A stretch of 64,000 nucleotides of DNA from Arundinibacter roseus (GTDB lineage Bacteria > Bacteroidota > Bacteroidia > Cytophagales > Spirosomataceae), in contig NZ_SMJU01000009.1 in NCBI RefSeq assembly GCF_004348825.1, forward strand, positions 186,001-250,000. The letters run 5' to 3'. Position numbers and translations under genes: made by a program. The notes beneath the pieces were generated by a model. The model had not been told where the DNA came from, did no database searches, and saw nothing but the letters and a program-made list of their open reading frames with translations. Positions 8,302-18,092 of the stretch are shown piece by piece (the stretch's first letter is position 1; the number at the start of each line of letters is the position of its first letter).

Positions 8302-11300
8302 ATGAAAATCCTCCGCATACGTTTTAAGAATATCAATTCCTTTTATGGAGAGCACGACCCCATCGACTTCATGGGAAGCCCGCTGTCGAGCAGTGGATTG
8401 TTTATAATTTCAGGACCTACGGGTGCCGGAAAATCTACCTTGCTGGACGTGATTACACTGGCTTTGTTTAACGAAGTGCCCCGTTTTGGACGCAGTATTT
8501 CCAAAAATGAAATTGATAAGCTCGGCTCGGTAGTAAACCTGAAAGCCGCCGAAGAGCCCAAAACAGAAGCCTATGCCGAAGTAGAGTACGAAGCCAAGGG
8601 GAAACAGTTTCGCTCGCGCTGGTCTATCTCCAAAAACCGCAACGGAAACTGGAACAATTACCACATGGAAATTGCCGAGCTTCCCTCTGAAAAACTGTTG
8701 GATGTAAAGAAACTTTCTGATTATCCGGACATAAACGCCCGGCTCATTGGCCTGAAATACGAACAGTTTATCAAGTCTATCCTGCTAGCGCAGGGAAGTT
8801 TTGCGGAGTTTCTTAAAGCCGACCGCAACACTCGCGGGCGCCTGCTGGAAGATATTACGGGCACGCACATTTACCGCCAATTGGGTGCGGCTGCCTTTGA
8901 AAAAGATAAAGAATGGACCGAAAAACTGCGTCTCAAAGAAGCCGAAATGCAGGGCGTGCAGCTTTTGAAACAAGAGCAAATCGACGAACTTAACCAAAAA
9001 CTTACACAGGCAGAAGACAAGCGAAAGCAGGCAGAAGGACAGCTTGACCACTGGACCACCGAAAAAAATCTTCTGGACGATATACAACGACTCACCGAAA
9101 AACTGGATAAGCTGGCCGAACAGAGAATACAAAGCGAGCAGGAAATCCTGCGTTTTGCCCAATCGGCTGAGCGGCTCCGGCTGCATGAATCGATTAGTCC
9201 GTTTGCATCTGAACTGGTACTTCTTAGTGAAAAGCAACGAGGCCTGAAAACCAGTCAATCGCAGGCTGATGGGCATCGTCAGCGTCTGCTAACACTTGAT
9301 CAGGAATATGCACAGCTTCTTGCTGACGGACAAAAACTGACGGGACGGGCACTTACAGCTGCCAATTTTGTAGCAGATGTTGAGGAATTTGAGAAAGAGA
9401 TTTTGACGCTGGAAGCAGAAATGGAAGGACTTCGTCAGCAGGGAAAACCGCTGGCGCAGGCCATTCTGGCAGAAAAAGAACAGCGCAGGTTTGGTTTTGT
9501 GCAGGAGCTTTCGGTACAAAAACTCGACGATTCGCTGCAACTGCTACAAAATGAAGAAAATACGTTGAGTTCTGCTTTGAGCTATTTTTTAGCGGATTAT
9601 GATGCAAATGCCGCTCTTGAAAACCTACGTGTGCGCGAGCTGAACCTCAATAAATTGCAAGGATATTTGGGTCAACAGCACGACCTGCGGGAGGAAGGAA
9701 AAAAGAAAAATGACAACATTGCCAAAGCCGAAGAAATCTTAAAAACGAAAACGCCCCTGCTGGAAGAACTGGCCAAAGTACTGGAAAAGCAACAGGAAAA
9801 TATCACACTTCTACGGGAAAGGCGCGATCTGGAACTAACCCGGCAAAGTTTTGAAAAGCAGCGGGAACAACTCAAACCCGGAGAGGCCTGCCCGCTGTGC
9901 GGCTCTGAGCATCATCCGTTTGTGCACGAGTATATTTCAAATTTGCTCGATTTGCAGGAAAACATTCGGGCTGCTGAACGTGAGTTTAAAGAAAATCAGA
10001 AATTAGAAAAAAACCTCTCCGCTGAAATTCATTCGGCTCAGCAGCATTTGAATACACAGCAGGCTGAACTTGCCCCCCTTCGTAGCCGATACAAAGAGGT
10101 AAGCGGACTGGCGAAGGAATTAGGTGATCAATTAAACCTTGCTGGCGAGCTTTCGTCTGCTTTTTTTGAGGAAGAAAAAGAACGTATTCAAACGTCTTTG
10201 GATCAACTAAAAAAATGGCTGGCGGCGAAGGAGGCAACTCAGGTAATTAGCCGTTTGAAGGCGCATTTCACGCAGCTTTTTACTTTGCGTACGGAGGTCA
10301 ATATGCGACAAACAGAGATCAAAAAACGCTATGCCGGAGCCAACATTCAGAACGACGCAAGCGGGCTGATTCGCAAATGGCAAGCCTGGGAAAACGCTTC
10401 TCAAACGACTCGGAAGGCTATTGAAGAATTAGATGAGGTGATACAAAATGCCCGGCAAGCGATAGATGTTTTACAAAAAACGCTGCTTCAAAGCTTATCA
10501 AGTGCTGGCCTGGACTCTCTCGAAACAGCTTACGAGCGACTTCTGGAAGGAAATGAGTATCAAAAACTTAAAAAAGAGTACGATCGGCTGCTTACGAAAA
10601 AAAGGGATCTTGACACACTGGAAAAATCTTTATTGGATGATTTAAAAGTAAAAACAATTGCCCGAAAAGCGCCGGATTCTACCATGGAAGACTTACTCAC
10701 CCACTGTGAAAAATATAGAAAATTTCGGGATGAGTACGTGGAAGAAAAAGCCACTTTTGCCGAACAACTACGAGCCGATGCCGAAAATCAGCGGCGCTTT
10801 GCGCATTTTGAACGAGAACTGGCTGACTTGCGGAAAAACCGCAGAAAATGGGAATTACTGAAAAAATTTATCGGCGATGCTACGGGCAATGGATTCAGCA
10901 ATTTTGCCCAAAGCCTCACGCTCAGCAACCTGATCGGCCTGGCAAATCTGCGCCTGCGGTTGCTGTCTGACCGCTACGTACTGGACAAGCCTCACCTGGA
11001 AACTGATAGTCTTTTTGTGCTGGATACGTATCAGGGAAACACCGCCCGTTCGGTTTCTACGCTGTCGGGTGGCGAAACTTTTACGATCAGCCTGGCACTG
11101 GCGCTCGCGCTGTCAGACCTTGCCTCACGCAACGTGCGTATTGAGTGCCTTTTTATTGATGAAGGATTTGGCACGCTCGATCCTGATAGTTTGGAAACAG
11201 CTCTGACAACGCTGGAAAAATTGCAATCGGACAGTCAGAAAATCGTGGGGGTTATTTCTCACCGCCACGAAATGAAAGACCGGATTCCGGTACAGATTCA

Positions 11301-11355
11301 GGTAGAAAAAGGAATGGACGGCACAAGTCGGGTCGTACTGAGGGGAGCCTACTAG
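8302..11355 (+). CDS. sbcC: Exonuclease subunit SbcC (Rad50-type SMC ATPase)
   Basis: A 1017-residue SMC-like ATPase. The Walker A motif is GPTGAGKST near residue 38. Long coiled coils flank a zinc hook, C530-P-L-C533. The ABC signature LSGGE is near residue 921, and Walker B LFIDEGFGTLD near 950 is followed by a His-containing switch (ISHRHEM). It partners SbcD in ATP-dependent nuclease activity on DNA ends and hairpins. Its TAG stop shares bases with the stop codon of the convergent hydrolase gene (CTAG, 11352-11355). Confidence 0.96.
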   Translation: MKILRIRFKNINSFYGEHDPIDFMGSPLSSSGLFIISGPTGAGKSTLLDVITLALFNEVPRFGRSISKNEIDKLGSVVNLKAAEEPKTEAYAEVEYEAKGKQFRSRWSISKNRNGNWNNYHMEIAELPSEKLLDVKKLSDYPDINARLIGLKYEQFIKSILLAQGSFAEFLKADRNTRGRLLEDITGTHIYRQLGAAAFEKDKEWTEKLRLKEAEMQGVQLLKQEQIDELNQKLTQAEDKRKQAEGQLDHWTTEKNLLDDIQRLTEKLDKLAEQRIQSEQEILRFAQSAERLRLHESISPFASELVLLSEKQRGLKTSQSQADGHRQRLLTLDQEYAQLLADGQKLTGRALTAANFVADVEEFEKEILTLEAEMEGLRQQGKPLAQAILAEKEQRRFGFVQELSVQKLDDSLQLLQNEENTLSSALSYFLADYDANAALENLRVRELNLNKLQGYLGQQHDLREEGKKKNDNIAKAEEILKTKTPLLEELAKVLEKQQENITLLRERRDLELTRQSFEKQREQLKPGEACPLCGSEHHPFVHEYISNLLDLQENIRAAEREFKENQKLEKNLSAEIHSAQQHLNTQQAELAPLRSRYKEVSGLAKELGDQLNLAGELSSAFFEEEKERIQTSLDQLKKWLAAKEATQVISRLKAHFTQLFTLRTEVNMRQTEIKKRYAGANIQNDASGLIRKWQAWENASQTTRKAIEELDEVIQNARQAIDVLQKTLLQSLSSAGLDSLETAYERLLEGNEYQKLKKEYDRLLTKKRDLDTLEKSLLDDLKVKTIARKAPDSTMEDLLTHCEKYRKFRDEYVEEKATFAEQLRADAENQRRFAHFERELADLRKNRRKWELLKKFIGDATGNGFSNFAQSLTLSNLIGLANLRLRLLSDRYVLDKPHLETDSLFVLDTYQGNTARSVSTLSGGETFTISLALALALSDLASRNVRIECLFIDEGFGTLDPDSLETALTTLEKLQSDSQKIVGVISHRHEMKDRIPVQIQVEKGMDGTSRVVLRGAY

Positions 11356-12665
11356 CTGAGCCACTGCTTAAACCACGCAAATGCATCGGCCTGCATGACA
11401 ACGTCAAACTTGTGGTCGCCTGTATAAAACCGTCCCTGATAGGCATCAGCGGCACCGGCAAGGGTGTACACCTCCCGCAAAATGGCATCCGCTTTTTGCA
11501 TTTCTGTATGGGTAAAAAGCCGATCCTCGCTGTTGTTCTGAACCATTACCGGCAATGGAACCCGCAAGCCCAGAATTTCCGGAAATTCAAGGTAATTAGG
11601 TAAAAGCGAGGCGTACAGCATCCATGTATGGGTGTAGGCTTTGTATAAAAGGAAATCATTCCAGGTAGACATAAATCCGACACAAACGGCACACCGGATG
11701 CGCTCGTCGAGACCGGCCAGGTAAGCCGTACGAAGTCCACCACCCGAGAGACCCGCGCAGCCAAGTCGTGTGGGATCAACTTCCGCCCGAGTAGCCAGAA
11801 TACTGAGAGCCACCTGATCTTCGGCCAATACTACACCCGGCCAGGTGGTGCCCGCACAAAACAACGACTTGGACATTACGTGCTCGTGGTCAGACGCCCA
11901 GGCATTGTAGGTATTTATTTCTTCCTGTGTCCGAATGTCCGCATCACGTTTCGTAGTGGTTTTTGTCATTCCCCAGGTAATTCCCTCTACATCTTCATAG
12001 TAGACCCTTCGGCTACCAAACAGAAAAGCATCGGGCACCAGCACGGCAAAACCTTGCTTGGCCATTTCATTGGCCCAGGCTCGCCCTTCGTATTAACCCG
12101 CCTGATGCTCCCGCATGTGCAGATCCTGTGCGTCGGTGGTGCGGGTAATTTTCTGATAGCCATAGTATTTTTCTCCACTATGATCGTGCAAAGCCAAAAT
12201 TCCGGGTAATGCTTCTTGAACTCCCTGCGGTTTTAGCAAAAGTGCCTGCGTCGGGCGCCCGTAAGGAAGTTGCCAGCTTAGTTCTTCAATTTCCAGCCCA
12301 TCGTAAATATATTTTTTCAGAACCGTAACCGCCGGAGTATTTCCCATTGGTGGACTTGCCACCAATTCCTTTACCTTGGCTACGGCCTGTTTTTTCCAGG
12401 AAGTTAATTTTTTGCGGGGCATCGCCCGTAGCGAAAGCATAGGCGGATCAGCTCGCAGGCCAGCTGCCCACGGGCCGTACAAACCCGCAATACTTTTGGG
12501 AGATTCAGGTAAAGTCATTGCGACAGGAGTTTGGAGAGAGAAATCAGAAGATCCCGGAAAGGAAGCCTGAGTAAGCCACGGAACCGAAGCCATGAGGCCA
12601 ACGGATGTTTTCATAAACTGTCGGCGGCTTGCTTCCGCTCCATCCTGCTGCTTTTCTGTTTCCAT
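11352..12665 (-). pseudogene. Tat-exported alpha/beta hydrolase (dienelactone hydrolase/acetylxylan esterase-like), interrupted by an in-frame TAA
   Basis: The two halves lie in the same reading frame. The first (12665 down to 12096) encodes a twin-arginine-like signal (SRRQFMKTSVG), a linker and the start of the hydrolase fold (ALLLKPQG, LALHDHSGEKYYGYQKI). It ends HMREHQAG followed by TAA at 12093-12095. Without any shift, the next codons read YEGRAWANEMAKQGFAVLVPDAF, exactly what this esterase family has after that point, then the nucleophile elbow GLSGGG and a C-terminal half down to 11352. A single substitution of TAC or TAT (Tyr) to TAA would explain it. Either the gene is recently inactivated, the base is a sequencing error, or two fragments are made; a downstream ATG at 12065 could start the second. 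Its substrate is unknown. It lies 38 bp after the symporter gene on the same strand. Confidence 0.8.
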
Positions 12666-12703
12666 GAGAGTTTTTTTTATTCAAAGCTTCTATTGACTGA
12701 AAG

Positions 12704-14095
12704 CTAATCAAACCGTTCGGTTTCCTGTTGACCGGAATTGATCAAAGTGCCAATCCACATCCCAAAAAAACTAGCCAGCAAGCCATACAGCATCGGCGGA
12801 AACTCGGTGTTTAGTTGCAGACAAATCAGCCATGCGAGTAGCCCAACGCTCATAGAAAGCAGGCAACCCAGCGTATTGGTTTTCTTCCAGTAAAGCCCGG
12901 CCGCCAACGGTACAAAAAGCGAAACGAGACTAAAAGCCGACGACTCAGCGACGAGTTCAAAAATACTTTCGCGCGTGGTAGCCATCCCGATACATACAGC
13001 GGTGATGCCCACAATGCCCAGTCGCATGATCCGCAGCAGTTGACGATCGGTGAGTTTGGGATTAAAAAACTTGATGATATTTTCTCCCAAAACGGCTGCC
13101 GGAGCCATGATAGCACTAGCGGTAGTGCTTAGAATGGCCGATACCAACGCACCAAAAAACAGGATTTGCATCGGAAGCGGTGTATGCAGAAGTACCATGT
13201 TCGGGATAATCATCTGACCGCCTTCCTTTTCCATTTCGGGATATAGCAGGTGCCCGCACAAGGCAATAAACAGGGGGATCAGCGCAACTGTCAGGTACAT
13301 AAACGATGCGATATAAGTAGCGCGAACAGACGTATCGGCAGATTTGGCGGCCATCACCCGCTGAAAAACATCCTGTTGCGGAATCGACCCCAGGCCAATC
13401 GTAATCCAGGCAGCAAAATAATGGACAGAACCCTGAAAGGTAAAATCGGGATAGAATCGAAAAAAGCCGTCAGGTAATTTGGCGGTGATGCTTGATAGAC
13501 CACCCGTTTTCTGATATAGGATTACAGCAACAAAGGTTAAACCTACAATAATCATGATGGTTTGCAGGAAATCGGTTATAGAAATGGACCACATCCCGCC
13601 CCAAATAGTATATAGAATAACAACAACGGCACTCAGAACAATACAACCCGTCAGCGACCAGCCCAGCACTACTTTCAGCACAATGCCCATAGCCATCAAT
13701 TGCGCGGCAATCCAGCTAAAATAGGAAGGGATAATCAAAATTGCGGATAGTAACTCCGCCTTGCGGCCGTACCTGATCCTGAAAAAATCACAAAACGTAA
13801 TGATATTCATTTTGTAAAATCGTCTGGCAAAAAACATACCGACCAAAAACAAACAAAGGGCCGCGCCAAAGGGGTCTTCGATAATTCCCAGAACTCCATG
13901 TTTTATAAATTCAGCAGGAGCACCCAAAATTGTTTCGGAACCAAACCAGGTGGCAAACGTGGCCGAAGCAGCCAACACCAACGGAAGGCTGCGGCCAGCT
14001 AGAATAAAATCGCGGGTGGTGGATACTCTTCGGGAAGCCCACAGGCCAATTCCGAGATTCAACAAAAGGTATCCAAGAATAGAAATAGCCAGCAT
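12704..14095 (-). CDS. Sodium:solute symporter (SSS family)
   Basis: A 463-residue inner-membrane protein with about 13 hydrophobic helices. The N-terminus MLAISILGYLLLNLGIGLWASRR..TTRDFILAGRSLPL is typical of SSS transporters (PutP, SGLT-like), as are FATWFGSETILGAPAEF and GGMWSISITDFLQTIMIIVGL. These carriers couple Na+ entry to uptake of sugars, polyols, amino acids or carboxylates. The substrate is not readable from the sequence. Its place between myo-inositol oxygenase and a Tat-exported esterase makes a polyol or uronate plausible, but that is inference. The MIOX gene upstream is separated from it by a strong terminator, so it may have its own promoter. Confidence 0.9.
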   Translation of the reverse strand: MLAISILGYLLLNLGIGLWASRRVSTTRDFILAGRSLPLVLAASATFATWFGSETILGAPAEFIKHGVLGIIEDPFGAALCLFLVGMFFARRFYKMNIITFCDFFRIRYGRKAELLSAILIIPSYFSWIAAQLMAMGIVLKVVLGWSLTGCIVLSAVVVILYTIWGGMWSISITDFLQTIMIIVGLTFVAVILYQKTGGLSSITAKLPDGFFRFYPDFTFQGSVHYFAAWITIGLGSIPQQDVFQRVMAAKSADTSVRATYIASFMYLTVALIPLFIALCGHLLYPEMEKEGGQMIIPNMVLLHTPLPMQILFFGALVSAILSTTASAIMAPAAVLGENIIKFFNPKLTDRQLLRIMRLGIVGITAVCIGMATTRESIFELVAESSAFSLVSLFVPLAAGLYWKKTNTLGCLLSMSVGLLAWLICLQLNTEFPPMLYGLLASFFGMWIGTLINSGQQETERFD

Positions 14096-14130
14096 GAGGC
14101 AGGAAAGAGTTGAGCAAGGTTCAAAAAAAA

Positions 14131-14180
14131 CCGCTTTTTACCCGCTATACTTCATCAGAAAGCAAGCGAATAAAAAGCGG
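14131..14180 (-). terminator. Intrinsic terminator after the inositol oxygenase gene
   Basis: Arms at 14131-14146 and 14165-14180 are 16 bp long with two mismatches (core CCGCTTTTT / AAAAAGCGG). On the minus strand they are followed by eight T residues. The hairpin lies between the stop codon of the oxygenase (14207) and the start of the symporter (14095). Confidence 0.75.
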
Positions 14181-14206
14181 CTCAAAAATAAGGAAAATAA
14201 GGAAAC

Positions 14207-15064
14207 TTAGAATTTCAATGTTCCCGGCAAATATTTGGCTACCAGCTCTTCGTAGTAAGGCCGAAGTTCTTTCCAGTTTGGCGGGGTGGGCACTTTGGAA
14301 TACAGATCGTACGGATTAAATTTCTTCACCCATTCAAACATTTTGTGGTCGTGCTCGTCCATCAAATGATCGTAGGCATGCTCGCGGTGCTGTGCATAAA
14401 ACGAATGATACCGCAACATATACAGGCCTTCTTCAGGCAGGCTGTCCTTCATCATCTGGTACACGTACTCATCGTGCCCCCACGACATATGTACATTGCG
14501 CAAGCCGCAATTGGGCTCGTATACACCGTATTTTGTGTTATATCGCTCATCTTTGGCGTCAGGATTTGCGTCAAAATACTCTGGATACACGATGCTGTCT
14601 GAATGCGCACAACCCACCGGAAACGTATCGCCAACAACAGCCCACTGCGGCTCACCAAACAGGCACAATACCTTGCCCATGTCGTGCATTAGCCCAACCA
14701 GTACAAACCAATCGGGATGACCGTCGGCACGAATCGCCTCGGATGTTTGCAGCAAATGCTGCCATTGATCCAGGTCAGTGTCGGGGTCAGAGTCGTCTAC
14801 GAGGGTATTCAGGAAATCAAAGGCCTGCCAAACGGGCATTTCTTTTTTATCAAATTTCAGATATTCCTGCTCCTTTGCGAGCACAAAATCATACGTTTGA
14901 TACGTATGGTTGAGTCGGTAAAACTCACGTACGGTATCCCGGCCGGGCTCGTCATAGTTGCGATAATCGTCTTTGGCTTTGGTAAATGGCTCGGGGTAGC
15001 GCGTCAGTACGTCTTCCTCCCATACATCAAGGCTCTGCAAGGGGTTTTGGGTATCTGGTGTCAT
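14207..15064 (-). CDS. myo-Inositol oxygenase (MIOX), animal-like
   Basis: 285 residues, the same size as animal and plant MIOX. This di-iron enzyme cleaves myo-inositol with O2 to D-glucuronate. Hallmarks are RLNHTYQTYDFV (residues ~50-61), the HD-domain metal motif GLMHDMGKVLCLFGEPQWAV, GDTFPVGC, MSWGHDEYVYQMMK, MLRYHSFY and a C-terminal KFNPYDLYSK. All are nearly as in vertebrate enzymes, and the His/Asp iron ligands appear to be present. MIOX is mostly eukaryotic and only scattered in bacteria, so ancient horizontal transfer is likely. I see no uronate isomerase or inositol dehydrogenase adjacent. The SSS transporter next to it may deliver the substrate. Confidence 0.93.
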   Translation of the reverse strand: MTPDTQNPLQSLDVWEEDVLTRYPEPFTKAKDDYRNYDEPGRDTVREFYRLNHTYQTYDFVLAKEQEYLKFDKKEMPVWQAFDFLNTLVDDSDPDTDLDQWQHLLQTSEAIRADGHPDWFVLVGLMHDMGKVLCLFGEPQWAVVGDTFPVGCAHSDSIVYPEYFDANPDAKDERYNTKYGVYEPNCGLRNVHMSWGHDEYVYQMMKDSLPEEGLYMLRYHSFYAQHREHAYDHLMDEHDHKMFEWVKKFNPYDLYSKVPTPPNWKELRPYYEELVAKYLPGTLKF

Positions 15065-15187
15065 GTTAATTGCAGGTTTTTTATTTTTTATCCCGTAAAA
15101 ATACTACTTCTCAGGGAGTTAGCAAGCAATGCTATTTTAAAAAAATTTAAGCCCATTCCCGGGAAAATTGCCAAAAACGAACTGATT

Positions 15188-15487
15188 TTACCTGGGCCCA
15201 TACGAGCGGCGACTTTTATGGCTTTGGCTACGATAATTTCGGTTGCTTCGCGGTTGGTAGCCCCGGCGCGCAGGTCTATTCTCATAGCGGGAATGACGCT
15301 GGGGCGATTGTTTATAAATTACTCGGGGAGCGGGCCGCACTACCACTACTCTGGGTGGAACACGATGGCTGTACGCGTACCCATATCCGTAGCGTGGAGA
15401 TGGGTAATGAGAATGAACACAGCCCGCACTACTCAGCAGCAGGGCAATTAAAATAAATGAGATACTTCCGGTTTTGAATGTTTTCAT
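15188..15487 (-). CDS. Small basic Tyr/Arg-rich lipoprotein
   Basis: 99 residues. The N-terminal signal with lipobox LLSSAGC (Cys at ~23) predicts a lipid-anchored periplasmic or outer-membrane protein. The mature part is low complexity and rich in Tyr, Arg, Ser, Pro and His (PSPRYGYGYAYSHR, then RRGYQ/NRNYRSQ repeats) with a strong positive charge. I do not recognise a named family. Short, basic, Tyr-rich lipoproteins like this are common orphans in Bacteroidota. It lies 123 bp upstream of the inositol oxygenase gene on the same strand. Confidence 0.6.
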   Translation of the reverse strand: MKTFKTGSISFILIALLLSSAGCVHSHYPSPRYGYGYAYSHRVPPRVVVVRPAPRVIYKQSPQRHSRYENRPARRGYQPRSNRNYRSQSHKSRRSYGPR

Positions 15488-15768
15488 GGCTGTTTATCGT
15501 ATAAGTATGTCAGGTGATTGGGGCACGCAAAAGCGAGCTTTTACAATCCCTGAGGCGTATTTTGAATTCTCTTATCTATTACTAACGACAACATGCGGGA
15601 GGTATTCCCCTATTTGTATCTCTGATTGAAGATTTTTAGCCTATATAGCTCCTTTAAAACGTAATAGGTACGGTTTTTTTGAGTAGGTTTCAGAAGAATT
15701 CTCAATATCACCGATAGAATCCTTTTTCAACTTATTTAAAAAGCTACCCTGCTAGTATTTCATCGTTT

Positions 15769-16587
15769 ATGAAAATGAAAGGAAAGTGCGTTTTTACGTA
15801 CCAAATACCCTATCCAACTGCTGTAACCATGATGCTCCGCCCCAGGCGCGAGAGCACACAGGCCATTTTTAATGAAGGATTTATCATCGAGCCAACGGTT
15901 CATTTTACAGAGTTTACCGATAGTTACGGGAACTCCTGTCAGCGGGCTACATTGCCGCAGGGCGAGGTAAAAATCACGTCGCAGGTAGAAGCTAACGTTC
16001 TCGAAACGCCGCCTCTGCCCAATCCTCTGCCGCCTTTTGTGCCCATTGAGGAACTTCCGGACGAGGCCATGCTTTATGTATTGCCAAGTAGATATTGTCA
16101 ATCTGATTTATACGAAATTCATCAGCTTGCTTCTCAGATTGTGGGTAATAGCACACCCGGCTATGAGCAGGTGGAAGCGATCCGGAAGTGGGTACACCAA
16201 AATATTTACTATCAATATGGAGTGACAAACGCCACTACTACGGCGCTAGATTTGGTGTATAACCGCACGGGCGTTTGCCGGGATTTTACTCACCTCGTCA
16301 TTTCCCTGTGCCGGAGCCTGAACATTCCGGCACGTATGACCGTAGGCTACCTGGACAAACTCGAAATTATGGATTTGCACGCATGGGTGGAAGCTTTTCT
16401 GGGCGATCAGTGGTATCCGATTGATGCAGTACAGGAATTCACGCATGGATACAGGATCGAAATCGGTCACGGCCGCGACGCCGCCGACGTGGCTATGGTT
16501 ACGCAGTTCGGATCTATGCAGCTCCAATCGCTCGACGTCGAAACGGAGCTTTTGGAAGAAGACCCTTCGGCGCAGCCCGCTCAGTAA
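15769..16587 (+). CDS. Transglutaminase-like cysteine protease-fold protein
   Basis: 272 residues with no signal peptide. The C-terminal half carries the transglutaminase core. The catalytic Cys lies in NRTGVCRDFTHL (~residue 165), the His in DLHAWVEAFLG (~205) and the Asp in WYPIDAVQ (~221). The N-terminal ~90 residues are the beta-rich region usual for the bacterial transglutaminase-like family often annotated as transglutaminase family protein. Such proteins probably act as peptidases or amidases rather than cross-linkers. It stands alone and is followed by a perfect 24-bp hairpin shared with the convergent accC. Confidence 0.88.
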   Translation: MKMKGKCVFTYQIPYPTAVTMMLRPRRESTQAIFNEGFIIEPTVHFTEFTDSYGNSCQRATLPQGEVKITSQVEANVLETPPLPNPLPPFVPIEELPDEAMLYVLPSRYCQSDLYEIHQLASQIVGNSTPGYEQVEAIRKWVHQNIYYQYGVTNATTTALDLVYNRTGVCRDFTHLVISLCRSLNIPARMTVGYLDKLEIMDLHAWVEAFLGDQWYPIDAVQEFTHGYRIEIGHGRDAADVAMVTQFGSMQLQSLDVETELLEEDPSAQPAQ

Positions 16588-16595
16588 AGATTGCA

Positions 16596-16649
16596 TTTAA
16601 AGCCAAAAGAGCGGGAACCTGATGTGGTTCCCGCTCTTTTGGCTTTAAA
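16596..16649. terminator. Bidirectional terminator between the transglutaminase-like gene and accC
   Basis: A perfect 24-bp inverted repeat (16596-16619 and 16626-16649) with a 6-nt loop lies between two convergent genes. The arms contain GGGAACC/GGTTCCC at the tip and an AT-rich base, so either strand gives a strong hairpin ending in U-rich sequence. Confidence 0.85.
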
Positions 16650-16666
16650 CAAAACTCTGCTTTTAC

Positions 16667-18010
16667 TTACAGATCACTAAAATCAAATCCTTCCAGAAAT
16701 TTGGTGGTAAAGTTTCCGGAGCGGAAGCCTGCGTCGTCCATCAACTTAATGTGGAAAGGAATCGTAGTTTTTATTCCTTCAATGACAAATTCCTGCAAGG
16801 CACGTTTCATCCGGGTAATCACTTCCTCTCTTGACTGACCACTCACGATCAATTTAGCGATCATGGAATCATAGTTTGGCGGAATCGTATAGCCGCTATA
16901 CACGTGACTATCGATCCGGATCCCGTGTCCGCCAGGAAAATGAAGATTCGTAATTTTACCGGGGCTTGGCCTGAACCCATTGCCCGGATCTTCGGCATTG
17001 ATCCGGCACTCCATGGCAAATAGTTTTGGCGTATAGTTTTTGCCCGAAACCGGCTCGCCGGCAGCCACTTTTATTTGTTCTTTTATTAAATCAAAATCTG
17101 TAACTTCCTCGGTTATAGGATGCTCTACCTGAATACGGGTATTCATTTCCATAAAGAAGAAGTTTCCGTGTTTGTCAACCAGAAACTCCACCGTACCGGC
17201 ACCTTCGTAGGCAATAGCGCGCGCGCCTTTCACAGCGGCATCGCCCATTTTTTCACGCAGTTCGGGCGTAATAATCGGTGAAGGAGTTTCTTCCACCAAT
17301 TTTTGGTGCCGACGCTGAATGGAACAGTCACGTTCGGACAAGTGGCTTACATTCCCAAACTGATCACCAATAATCTGAATTTCGATATGCCGGGGTTCTT
17401 CTACAAACTTTTCGAGATAGAGTCCGTCATTTCCAAAAGCCGCACCCGATTCTTGCCGGGCGTCGTTCCAGGCTTTTTCAAATTCGTCTTCCTTGGTCAC
17501 GATCCGCATGCCTCGTCCTCCACCTCCGGCGGTGGCTTTCAGAATGACCGGGTAGCCCATTTCTGCGGCCAACTCTTTGCCCTGCGCCACTGAGTCAAGA
17601 AGCCCCACCGAACCCGGAATGACGGGCACGCCGGCGGTGCGCATCGTGGCTTTGGCCGTAGCCTTGTCGCCCATGCTATTGATTTGGGCGGCGGTTGCGC
17701 CAATAAACTTTATGCCGTAATCGGCACAAATCTGTGAAAACTCGGCATTTTCGGATAGAAATCCGTAGCCGGGATGAATCGCATCGGCACCGGTAACCTC
17801 GGCGGCCGAAATGATATTCTGAATATTTAGATAGGACAGTCGGCTTGCAGGCGGGCCAATACACACGGCCTCATCGGCAAAGCGAACATGCAGGCTGTCG
17901 CGGTCGGCGGTAGAATAAACAGCAACGGTTTTGACGCCCATTTCGCGGCACGTACGAATAATGCGCAAGGCAATCTCACCCCGGTTTGCAATGAGTATTT
18001 TTTTGAACAT
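16667..18010 (-). CDS. accC: Acetyl-CoA carboxylase, biotin carboxylase subunit
   Basis: 447 residues, normal for AccC. It carboxylates the biotin of AccB using ATP and bicarbonate, the first half-reaction to malonyl-CoA. The start [23 protein letters not shown] is diagnostic. The ATP-grasp glycine loop [12 protein letters not shown] lies near residues 159-170, and the catalytic segment [17 protein letters not shown] near 288-304. It follows accB by 82 bp in the fatty-acid block and ends at the shared terminator. Confidence 0.97.
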   Translation of the reverse strand: MFKKILIANRGEIALRIIRTCREMGVKTVAVYSTADRDSLHVRFADEAVCIGPPASRLSYLNIQNIISAAEVTGADAIHPGYGFLSENAEFSQICADYGIKFIGATAAQINSMGDKATAKATMRTAGVPVIPGSVGLLDSVAQGKELAAEMGYPVILKATAGGGGRGMRIVTKEDEFEKAWNDARQESGAAFGNDGLYLEKFVEEPRHIEIQIIGDQFGNVSHLSERDCSIQRRHQKLVEETPSPIITPELREKMGDAAVKGARAIAYEGAGTVEFLVDKHGNFFFMEMNTRIQVEHPITEEVTDFDLIKEQIKVAAGEPVSGKNYTPKLFAMECRINAEDPGNGFRPSPGKITNLHFPGGHGIRIDSHVYSGYTIPPNYDSMIAKLIVSGQSREEVITRMKRALQEFVIEGIKTTIPFHIKLMDDAGFRSGNFTTKFLEGFDFSDL

Positions 18011-18092
18011 AGAATGTAGCTTGAAACCTATAACTTTCTGATCAGGAAAAGGCTATTTCCTGAGTAACTTTCAAAATATCGCTAAACGGACA

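Noticed and set aside
11352-12665. Two separate hydrolase genes
   Set aside because: Both parts share one frame, the first lacks the nucleophile elbow, the second lacks the signal and the first strands, and the joined reading matches one family.
14392-14913. 173-residue open frame on the plus strand
   Set aside because: Lies wholly antisense to the well supported inositol oxygenase gene; its composition is shadow-like.
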